Of a DNA stretch of 64,000 nucleotides, positions 46,283 to 54,646 are shown piece after piece. The stretch is from Asparagopsis taxiformis. Taxonomy: Eukaryota; Rhodophyta; Florideophyceae; Bonnemaisoniales; Bonnemaisoniaceae. The position numbers were made by a program, and so were the translations under genes. The stretch lies in contig JALQPE010001740.1 of NCBI GenBank assembly GCA_030407315.1, positions 62,001 to 126,000 of the forward strand, read 5' to 3'. The notes under the pieces were generated by a model. The model worked only from the letters and a program-made list of their open reading frames with translations. It was not told the origin of the DNA and ran no database searches. Positions within the stretch are counted from its first letter, which is position 1. Each line of letters opens with the position of its first letter.

Positions 46283-49200
46283 ATGGCTTCTCAGGAACCA
46301 GACCAAATTCCAACTGCTCATGTTGTCGCTGTACTACAGAAGCTAAATACCCCATCAACTGATCAAGTTCGTGAAGCAGAAACGGCCATATCCAACATTC
46401 TTTCTCAACCTCAATCTCTCCAGCCCCTTGTCCAAATTCTTGTGGAGAGTCCCGACCCTTATCTCCGCCACTTGGCTGCTGTCCTTCTCCGCCGTGTACT
46501 CCGTTCACACTGGCAAGTACAATCCGATCAAACTCGTCAAGCCACAAAGCATCATCTCCTTGGGCGTCTCTCCACAGAACAGTCCCCAGGCCCTCGTCGT
46601 GGCCTCACTGCTCTATGTGCTGCAATATGCACAGCGGAAGATGCATTATGGCCAGAACTCACTACCGCAGCAATGCAACTTGCTTCATCGCAGGATCCGA
46701 TGCATCGCAAGACCGCCTTTTCTGTTTTCCATAGTCTTTCGGATGCGCTTCCATCCAGGGTCGTGCCTCATGTTCCCGCAATCACGCAACTCCTGTCAAC
46801 TGGTCTAGCTGATCCTGTTCCACTCGTCCGTACCGCAGCCCTGAATGCATTCGAAGCGTCCGCAAATGCCGCTGCTGTTTTTGAAGGTGATTCTCTTACT
46901 CATATGGCCCCTCTAATTCCTAACGTCGTCGCTGTCGCCCAGCAAGCTGAGGATAGAGCTTCAGATGATTTCGGTCGTATGGCATGTTCAGTCTTTGATG
47001 TTCTCACACTTATGTGTGAAGCAAACGGTGGCACTCTCATGCGCCAATATTTTGCTGATGCTACTCGTTTTGCTCTGGACATTTTCGCAAACAGTGCTGC
47101 ATCAGGCATGGCACGATCGGCCGCAATAGAGTTTTGTGTCTTCGCTGTGCAACACAAACCGAAGACGTTGAGGAAGATCGGGTTGGGTCTGCAAGCTGTT
47201 CAGACAGCATGTAAAGTGGTATTCGAGAATTCATCTCATGCTGGTGATTCCGAGGCATTTGGGCATGACAATGATGGTGCAGATGAGGACGAGGTTAACG
47301 CTATAAATCTTGCGCTTCGGTTGTTAGACACGATCGCCAGACGCAAGGAATTGTCCAAATTGACGTTTGCTGAGGTTATGACGATTGTAATGCGTACATA
47401 CGAGTCCGATGTACCGGCGGCAGATCCTGCTCAAGATGGTGCTCTTGCAGCTGGCTATCGTATCATTGGTACCATTGCAGAGGGTTGCAGTGTTGAGACC
47501 ACTGCACATGCCCAGGTAGTTGTCAAGCGATTGGCATCAGGTGCAATGGAATCCAATTCATCGTTCTCTACGAGAGCTAGAAGCTTGCAGGCACTGGGAT
47601 TAGTATGTGATGCGCTTGACACTGATGAGATGCCGGATGATGTTACAGATGAAGTTGCAAATACCTCATTGTCTGCTCTGCTGTTCGGGATGCGCGATCC
47701 CCAGCTCTTTGTTCGGAAGCATGCCTGTATGGCTCTTGAGGCGACAATCACCCTGTTTAACGGCAGTGGTGATGGGGTTAGGAACAGGGTAGGAGAGGTC
47801 ATTGAGGCACTTGGAGGCTTGGGTGTTGACGCAGCAGTTGAAGCCGTCATGGCTGTCGGCGTCCTTGCAGAACATGCTTCAGAAGCCTTCTCATCCTCTG
47901 CCATGTATAAAGATGTTATCGAAGGTACGATCAGATTAATGAATCAAACGGAAGAAAAGGATTATTTGGCTCGAGCCGCTGCACTTGAAACAGCTGGGGC
48001 TCTTGTTTCTGCATGTAAGGATCGTTCCGTTATCGAAAAATTTGCATCTCACGCCATCCACGGACTAGAAGTAGAGGAGCCAGCTGTGAAGCAGGCTACA
48101 TTTTCGTTTTTCGCTCGAATGGCTGATGCAGTCGGTGGGTCGGTTGTTACCGCTTTCGGGCCACAGATCCTTGCCGCGGCGATTGAATCTATGGAGCGTG
48201 AAGACATTATGTTTGTTCGAGAGGATGATGATGACGACGAGCCTCGATTTGGTGGTGAGGATGAAGATGATGACAGGCCTGGAACATTCCAGGTTAGGAC
48301 AGCATATCTAGATGAGAAAATGGTTGCAACTGCATGTGTTGGAGCTTTTGCCTCTGCAGCAGCCACTGATGGGTACGTTACGACCGTGAGTGCATCCCTG
48401 GAGACTGCTTCGACCGTCCGGAGCCGTCTTCTGGAATCGATTAAGATTATTGATGACTTATGTTCATACTTCCATGAAGATGTCCGTGCAGCAGCCTATC
48501 GTGCAGCTATTCGTATTGCAGCAACGAATATTTACTTCGTACAGAACCATGCATCACTAGCATTAGCAGGAAAGGAGTTGTTGGATAATTCGTTTTCAAG
48601 AATTTCATACGCTCTCACCGAAGATGATGATACATGGGTTGTCACGAGTGTTCTAAACTCTGCTGCAGGATTTATTCGTGAACTTCCTCCAGAAGCTGTG
48701 AATGAACACAAGGCTGGTATTCTTGGAGCTGTACACAAACTCATAGCGGGAGAGGCAACTTGTCAAATGTGTGCGGAAGATGAGGAAGAGGAATTTGAAG
48801 TAGAAGAAAGTGATGGAGATGAAGTTGGGGGATTGATAGAGGGTGTAGGTGACATGATTGAGGCGTTGGCATATTCGCTTAGAGGATACTTCGCAAAAGA
48901 CTTTGAGGATATTCTCAAGGCCATGTTGCGTTTCTTGTATTCAAAGAACGCTTCGTCAAGGAACAAGGGTATGGTGCTTGGCTCAGTCGCAGGAGTGCTT
49001 CTTTTCCTAAATTGGGATCGCTGCTCAGAGGTAACTCCTCCAGCTAAGAACTCACCGGAATACGAAATTCCACTTGCAACCTCAGATGACACCGCAGCGG
49101 CTGTGTTGCCCTTGGCCCTACTGGCAGTCACAAGTACCGAGAGCAAGACATTGCAACGAAACGCAGTATTTCTGATCGGTATTGTGTTTTTGAAAACAAG

Positions 49201-49753
49201 AGCTTCGAAGAGCGATGTGTGGCAACAGCTTCCAAGGGCATTAATGCTTTTCCAGCAAATTTTGCAAGCAGGCAAAACAGGTGATGGTGCCCTCGTGGAC
49301 AATGCAGCTGGTTCAGTTGCTAGGATCATGTGTGCAAAAGGGCTTCCAGCTGGAGCTCTTGGGGACACTAAAGTTGTTCTCCAAGCAGTACTAGGTGCAG
49401 TTCCGTTGGAAGATGATCCTACTGAGAATGTTACGATTGCACGCACTCTCATCTATGTGGCTGAGAAGAATTTCGATTTATTGTTAGATGAAGGAATAGT
49501 GAATCGAGTTGCTTCTTGCTTGGTAAGTGCAGTCCTACTTTGCGCTGAACAACAACGCGAGAAAACAGCTGGGCAACGACCCAACCCAGATGCTGATCTG
49601 AATGACAAGATGGTTGGTCTAGACGAAGCCGAAGTCCTTTCGCTACGTAAGGTTTTGTCCCTATTGCATACCCGAGCGGGGAATACACCGTTTGCTAGCT
49701 TGAATTTGAGTCAAGAAGATCAAGTAGTTTTAGGAGAACTGATAAAGGTATAG
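46283..49753 (+). CDS. IPO4: Importin-4/Kap123-type karyopherin
   Basis: This is a 1156-residue all-helical HEAT-repeat protein. The N-terminal importin-beta region includes EAETAISNILSQP and PYLRHLAAVLLRRVLRSHW, which contact RanGTP in the family. Acidic loops lie near 325-340, 640-665 (REDDDDDEPRFGGEDEDDD) and 830-850 (EDEEEEFEVEESDGDE). The block after the middle acidic loop (FQVRTAYLDEKMVATACVGA) and SYFHEDVRAAAYRAA are typical of IPO4/Kap123. It carries cargo such as histones and ribosomal proteins into the nucleus. Length and loops fit the family. It converges on eL20. Confidence 0.91.
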   Translation: MASQEPDQIPTAHVVAVLQKLNTPSTDQVREAETAISNILSQPQSLQPLVQILVESPDPYLRHLAAVLLRRVLRSHWQVQSDQTRQATKHHLLGRLSTEQSPGPRRGLTALCAAICTAEDALWPELTTAAMQLASSQDPMHRKTAFSVFHSLSDALPSRVVPHVPAITQLLSTGLADPVPLVRTAALNAFEASANAAAVFEGDSLTHMAPLIPNVVAVAQQAEDRASDDFGRMACSVFDVLTLMCEANGGTLMRQYFADATRFALDIFANSAASGMARSAAIEFCVFAVQHKPKTLRKIGLGLQAVQTACKVVFENSSHAGDSEAFGHDNDGADEDEVNAINLALRLLDTIARRKELSKLTFAEVMTIVMRTYESDVPAADPAQDGALAAGYRIIGTIAEGCSVETTAHAQVVVKRLASGAMESNSSFSTRARSLQALGLVCDALDTDEMPDDVTDEVANTSLSALLFGMRDPQLFVRKHACMALEATITLFNGSGDGVRNRVGEVIEALGGLGVDAAVEAVMAVGVLAEHASEAFSSSAMYKDVIEGTIRLMNQTEEKDYLARAAALETAGALVSACKDRSVIEKFASHAIHGLEVEEPAVKQATFSFFARMADAVGGSVVTAFGPQILAAAIESMEREDIMFVREDDDDDEPRFGGEDEDDDRPGTFQVRTAYLDEKMVATACVGAFASAAATDGYVTTVSASLETASTVRSRLLESIKIIDDLCSYFHEDVRAAAYRAAIRIAATNIYFVQNHASLALAGKELLDNSFSRISYALTEDDDTWVVTSVLNSAAGFIRELPPEAVNEHKAGILGAVHKLIAGEATCQMCAEDEEEEFEVEESDGDEVGGLIEGVGDMIEALAYSLRGYFAKDFEDILKAMLRFLYSKNASSRNKGMVLGSVAGVLLFLNWDRCSEVTPPAKNSPEYEIPLATSDDTAAAVLPLALLAVTSTESKTLQRNAVFLIGIVFLKTRASKSDVWQQLPRALMLFQQILQAGKTGDGALVDNAAGSVARIMCAKGLPAGALGDTKVVLQAVLGAVPLEDDPTENVTIARTLIYVAEKNFDLLLDEGIVNRVASCLVSAVLLCAEQQREKTAGQRPNPDADLNDKMVGLDEAEVLSLRKVLSLLHTRAGNTPFASLNLSQEDQVVLGELIKV

Positions 49754-50150
49754 AACGGGACTGCTGTAGGTAGGAAATTTACGAAGTATAAGATAGCATT
49801 AATTCGTCTCACAACTTTAATTGTGACAACTGTTATACCCGATCGTATACCCGGTGAGGAAGGGAAACATAAGCTTATTCCATCAGGTTCTTCGCTCAAG
49901 TCGGGTCTACAATTCGAATCGCATCTTTGACTAAAAAACGTTGATCTAGCTCTCCACAGGACTAAAATTGAGTCAAATTTCAGCTCACAATCGGTTGCTC
50001 GATCCATTCAACAGTCGTTTACTGCAAAAGACATATCGCTTATCACATTCTCCACGTGCTAGATTAATGACCTCGAAAGTAGCCTCGGGAAAACTGCACA
50101 TGCCCGTCAGCGACTGCTCAGAGGACGTTGACGCAGAGTCAACGCAGATT
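49754..50150. other. Convergent 3' spacer, 397 bp
   Basis: It lies between the stop codons of importin-4 and eL20. No gene was seen. Confidence 0.4.
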
Positions 50151-50699
50151 CTAGTTGGATACAAATGTAACTGGGCGATTTGCCGAGAAAGTGGCACGCT
50201 TATCCTTAGTGGACGGACGCGGGCGAATATGAGGGAGCGGGAATCGCAGGTCCTCGGCAAGGAACTGCTGGGTGTTCGGGCGACGAACATCTTCATCGGA
50301 GATTTGTTGAACCTTGAGCACCTGAATGGAAGACCAACGCGCGCGATGACGGCCGCTCATTTCCATGTACATCTGCTCAACGGCACCAGTCATGGAAACA
50401 TCACGGTATTCTTTGTACATGTTGACAGTATCGGATCGCGACTTGTAGCGCAACCAAACACCAATGTTCTTCACTGTGGTGTCATCCTTTTCAAAGATCT
50501 CGTTCACAGCAAGAATCTCGCCGTTTGCCTTCTTGACGCGCTTGAGTTTTCGCAGAAAATACCAGAAGCGCGATTTAGCCACGACGGGGTTTGGTGCGAA
50601 AATTCGCATCCGATACACTGCCGTCTCCTCGTCGGGCTTCGAGCCTCCCTTTCCGGGAACCATACGGCCGACGACATGGTACTGGTGAAGCCAAGTCAT
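50151..50699 (-). CDS. RPL18A: 60S ribosomal protein eL20 (L18a)
   Basis: This is a 182-residue protein. Blocks diagnostic for eL20 are HVVGR, YRMRIFAPNPVVAKSRFWY, EIFEKDDTTVKNIGVWLRY, RSDTVNMYKEYRDVSMTGAV, GRHRARWSSIQVLKV and FPLPH. It is part of the cytosolic large subunit near the P-stalk base and the expansion-segment surface. The C-terminal end (STKDKRATFSANRPVTFVSN) matches the family end. The start MTWLHQY is slightly shorter before VVGR than in animals. No intron is needed. Confidence 0.97.
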   Translation of the reverse strand: MTWLHQYHVVGRMVPGKGGSKPDEETAVYRMRIFAPNPVVAKSRFWYFLRKLKRVKKANGEILAVNEIFEKDDTTVKNIGVWLRYKSRSDTVNMYKEYRDVSMTGAVEQMYMEMSGRHRARWSSIQVLKVQQISDEDVRRPNTQQFLAEDLRFPLPHIRPRPSTKDKRATFSANRPVTFVSN

Positions 50700-51438
50700 T
50701 GCGGGGATGTCTTCGTTCCAACTGTGCTGATCGCCGGAGGGAAGGGAGCGGCGTTGCCAGAGTCACTATCAAATGTTTGTGCAATGGTTGCGACGTGTAA
50801 AACGATGACGGGCCCCCGATAGCTCTCCTGGACGCCGACGACGTCGATCATTGAGCCGTGCAACCCTAAATATTTCTTCAGAATATGTTTGAAAAATAGA
50901 AACCTGTAGCCCTTTGAAGATGACAGTTCGAGGAAATTCCAAATTTCCCAATTCTGAAACTTTGAAGAACGAATTTAAAATATTGTGTCAACCTACATAG
51001 TCAATGAAGGTTTCCAATCGTATGAAAGCGTCGAATGCTTTCTACGCAACGCACCATCGATCTATTCTCTCTTGAAGAAACTCCTGTTTTAATGAGATGC
51101 AGAGCTAGATATAAAGCAGATATCTCACTGTAACCATTTGCGCTTTCTGAATTTTACCGGCTTGCTTCCCGTAATTCGTTCAGAATCTGAAACCAGACTC
51201 GAGTACAACGTGGAAGAAGAATTGCAATAGCATTTGGTTTTGAGCCGTACTTCCGATCATGAATCAGTCAGATAAACCGCATTGGACTTGATCCAATACA
51301 AAATACGTGTCATAAAGCACTACAACTACTCTCCGAAGCGGGAGATCAATAAAACCAACTACTGCCTACAGAATATCCGATAGCAATTGTAACACTGAAT
51401 CACCTTTACACACTAGTTGTACAACAATCGTAAGCAAC
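50700..51438. other. Intergenic, 739 bp
   Basis: It holds the eL20 promoter and the 3' region of RPN8, both leftward. It is AT-richer than the genes, with no recognisable product in any frame. Confidence 0.4.
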
Positions 51439-52447
51439 TTACTTTGCTTTAACTGTCCCAGTCTGTGTGTTTGCCTCTGCGGCTTTCTCAGCAGCCTGCT
51501 TTTCCGTCAACTTGAGCATGATCTTATTATCGACCAAATCATGCAGAGCGACAATACTACGAATGAGCGCAGAGACATACAACACCAACATCATGTCATT
51601 AGTTTTCGTATGGAAACCTTTCACCAATTCAGGCATGTTGAGACTAGGCAGCAGATTGAAAACATCTTGCATTCTATACATAATCTCATTGTTAATCGGC
51701 AAGCGACCTTCTGCCACATTCGCAAGATATGCCTGCAGTTCAGATAACCGACTCTTCAGCGACTTGAGTGCTGCCAATTTTGCGGTAATCTCACTGCTAA
51801 GACTAGACACTGAAGCATCTTTAATATCACGCAACAGATGTCCCACGCCAACCTCCTCTGCATCCGCGGCGTTAATCTCGCTCGGCAAATGTTCAAACGT
51901 TCTAGACACTGCGCCATCTTTCTGTGCCTCCTCAACGGACAGATAAGCCTCAGTCGGCAAGCCGAGGTCTTTTGGTTTGACGTCGACAATGACGAGGACT
52001 GGTGCGGGCGCGTACGTTCGGATGAGTTCGTTGATGTCGAGATCACCCGAATGGATTTTGGGGCCTGTGGAATACCAGCCCACAATTCTCTCACGTGCGT
52101 TTACTTTGCGGAACATGCCCATCATGTTTTCGAGGTAGTTGTGGTCGAGAAACCACACTGATGAGTCCTTCTCGTCTTCTTCAAACGGTACCGCGAAGGA
52201 ATTTGTGCAGCTTACTTTCCCTTTCACTGCGTGGCCGAGGAGGACGCCGACGGCTCTCCTGGGTTATCGATTACAAACAAGCGTGTCAGTTGGGCGATTC
52301 ATGCGGCGTCGGGGGCGGATTCGCGTAGGGAACGGCTGGGGTCGAAACATACTTTTTGGTGTCTTTGCATACGCGGTTGTAATGGTCAATTACGCTGAGG
52401 AGTACAAGAGGGTGGACTGCGACTGATGTTGGGGTTTGAGGCGCCAT
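51439..52447 (-). CDS. PSMD7: 26S proteasome regulatory subunit RPN8/PSMD7, two exons
   Basis: Exon 1 is 52353-52447 and exon 2 is 51439-52258; the 94-nt intron (GTATGT..CAG, phase 2) restores one frame of 304 residues. Exon 1 starts [23 protein letters not shown]. Exon 2 continues with [54 protein letters not shown] and [14 protein letters not shown]. This is an MPN domain without the JAMM zinc ligands, as in all RPN8, followed by the helical C-terminal part ([19 protein letters not shown]). It pairs with RPN11 in the 19S lid. A Lys/Ala/Glu-rich tail ends the protein. Confidence 0.97.
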
Positions 52448-52878
52448 TGTGCTGATGTCGGTTGAGATAAATCGGATCGAAAAACAGTCGGAATTAAAGC
52501 GATTGCGCAGCTGGACGGGGTCAATTGATTCCTGGATAACAACAGACGAGTGGATGAAGAACAAATCTGGACTGGATGCGATACTTCGACTACCCGATTT
52601 CCACAGTGCGCATTCCAGCACGCTGTGTGCAAACAAGGCCTCTATGGCGAAACGGACTAAAGGGCGGAGTGGGAATCGGGTGGAAAAAATTTAGAAAATT
52701 TATTCGGTTCAGGATTTGACAGCGCTAGAAAATAAATCAGATACAGTTGGCGTCATGTTTAGCTCCAAGGTAGCTTTTCAAGGGCGCGTGAGCAAAGTTA
52801 ATCTAGCTGGAAGATGCGCCACATCGTATTCTATACACCACCTACCTTAGACAAAAGCGGCTTGCCAAACATACACAT
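52448..52878. other. Intergenic, 431 bp
   Basis: It holds the RPN8 promoter and the mARC 3' region, both leftward. No further feature was seen. Confidence 0.4.
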
Positions 52879-54111
52879 CTACGCCGCGTCGGCAGAGGAA
52901 TCCGGTTGTGGCACATTTTCAAACAACTCTTCAATCGACACACAATCACCAACACTAAGCACATGACGTTTGCCATGCACGATCGGGACCATATTCTGTC
53001 CAAAAACAACCGTCTTCCGAAAGCTTCGATATTTCTTGAGCGTCATCGTCGGCTCATTTTGTTCGTCAAACACGCCTGAATCGGGGTCAACGGTAACTAC
53101 CTTACATCTAATACACGGTTTCGGAATTTCAAATCGACAATTCTTCCCGACTGCAATCGTTTTCCACGCGTCCTCTGCCCATGCATCCAAATGGCCGTCG
53201 TCGGCGTCCACGACGACATTGGGTCTAAACTGTCGCATGTCCAGCTCACGTCCCGATTTACTCGACAGATCTCTCAGCGACGCAACGGAAGCCAGCAAGT
53301 AGGGATACTCATCGGCGAAGGACGCCTGATACGTATCCGGCGGCACATGTCGGCCACCGACAGCACGCACAAAGTTGTCCTTCATACGCACCAATCTGAC
53401 GCCTGCCAACTCCAAATAGGCGGAGAAAAATTGGGCCGCCTCGTCCCCCTGATCGATTGCCTGACATTTGGCGGTGCACGCCACAACTTCCATAGACTTT
53501 CCATACATCTTAGCAGTGTGATACAGCGTCTTCATACCGGGCGCCTCAACCACCAGCACGCCGTCATCATTCACAAACGGCTTCACAAGCGTCAAAGCGG
53601 GAAACTTCTTCTGCGTCAAATTCCTGCCTGTAAAGTCCACGACCATGTACAAGCGATCATTCTGCAGGCCGCGATTAGTGACGCGAGCCGACGAGACGGC
53701 GACGCCCGCGCAGGCCTTGATGGGATAGACGACGAGTTGAGTGATTCGAATGACAGCCGACGACGCCACAGCGCTCTCCTGGTCGTGCTGGAGGGGCGGT
53801 TGGTCGGGGCGGTGCGGCAGCGCACGCGGCGTATCACGCGCGAGTAATGGCTGCTGTTCAGGGCGTGTGATTTGGATTTTGCGCAGCGCACCGATGGCGT
53901 AACCGATGCCGAAGCCGATGGCGAGGTTGGTGACGCAGAGCATGGCGACTGTGGACGATAGTTGCAGAAAGGACGGTGTCGACTGAACGACCAGTATACT
54001 GTCGTTAGGCATTGCGTGACGAGGAATGCTGAATCGCGTTATGCAGTGCGTGTCTGTGCGCGTGAGCAGGAAGGACAAACGTGCCGACTCGAATAGCGAC
54101 TGTGGCTGCAT
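52879..54111 (-). CDS. mARC-type MOSC molybdenum-cofactor protein
   Basis: The first ATG (54111) gives 410 residues; an in-frame ATG at 54012 would give 377. An N-terminal hydrophobic helix (AMLCVTNLAIGFGIGYAIGA, about 55-78) anchors it. A MOSC N-terminal beta-barrel domain follows (about 115-230: QLVVYPIKACAGVAV, GLQNDRLYMVVD), then the MOSC domain (about 245-400). The Mo-ligand Cys lies in IPKPCIRCKVVTVDPDSG. The mARC family, with cytochrome b5 and its reductase, reduces N-hydroxylated substrates and nitrite at the outer mitochondrial membrane. Both conserved parts are intact. It diverges from PARP across 535 bp. Confidence 0.93.
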   Translation of the reverse strand: MQPQSLFESARLSFLLTRTDTHCITRFSIPRHAMPNDSILVVQSTPSFLQLSSTVAMLCVTNLAIGFGIGYAIGALRKIQITRPEQQPLLARDTPRALPHRPDQPPLQHDQESAVASSAVIRITQLVVYPIKACAGVAVSSARVTNRGLQNDRLYMVVDFTGRNLTQKKFPALTLVKPFVNDDGVLVVEAPGMKTLYHTAKMYGKSMEVVACTAKCQAIDQGDEAAQFFSAYLELAGVRLVRMKDNFVRAVGGRHVPPDTYQASFADEYPYLLASVASLRDLSSKSGRELDMRQFRPNVVVDADDGHLDAWAEDAWKTIAVGKNCRFEIPKPCIRCKVVTVDPDSGVFDEQNEPTMTLKKYRSFRKTVVFGQNMVPIVHGKRHVLSVGDCVSIEELFENVPQPDSSADAA

Positions 54112-54646
54112 GACCGCGCGTGCGCTGCCGAGACACGCCAAGATCAATGAATCAACAAACGGTAGAGCGCCGGTTACTGGGCCGCGCGCACGCGTTGGCC
54201 CTGCCTCGTTGCTACTCGTTCGTCTCTTCGATTTGTTGTGTTGTTCTTGTTGCGCTTGCTTACAGTTGGCATTTGTTGGTTTGATGCAAACATGTGAGTT
54301 GACACGTGTGTGCGATTGTCCTTCGATGCATCACAGTACACGTGCCACACGTTGATCAGTCGTTGTAACCGGCCTGCACAGTCCTTCAAGGTCGATGCTG
54401 CACGATCTGATTGGCTGTGGCAACCAATGATCTCCTCTTTGGACATTGGCCCGATAAAATCCTCTAAAACAATACCCCCAGCATGACAGTCCCCGGCACT
54501 TGTCTTACCTCAACTGTTTTCGATGTGAGCATCCCACACAATGCTGTGCCACGCATGCTCACATTCGCTACCGTCCCCCCATGTCTATAAAACCAGACCA
54601 TTGCCACTGCTTATCATCGCCATATCTCACTCACCAATCCATCAAC
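54112..54646. other. Divergent promoter region mARC / PARP
   Basis: It is a 535-bp head-to-head spacer. It contains a TATAAAA box for PARP (54586-54592) and nothing else recognised. Confidence 0.5.
54586..54592 (+). promoter_or_regulatory. TATA box of PARP gene
   Basis: TATAAAA lies 55 bp upstream of the chosen ATG (54647). An expected transcription start near 54617 gives a short leader and makes the in-frame codons further upstream unlikely to be translated. Confidence 0.6.

Noticed and set aside
49968..50822. 284-codon plus-strand frame over eL20
   Set aside because: Antisense to the eL20 gene, whose protein is unambiguous.
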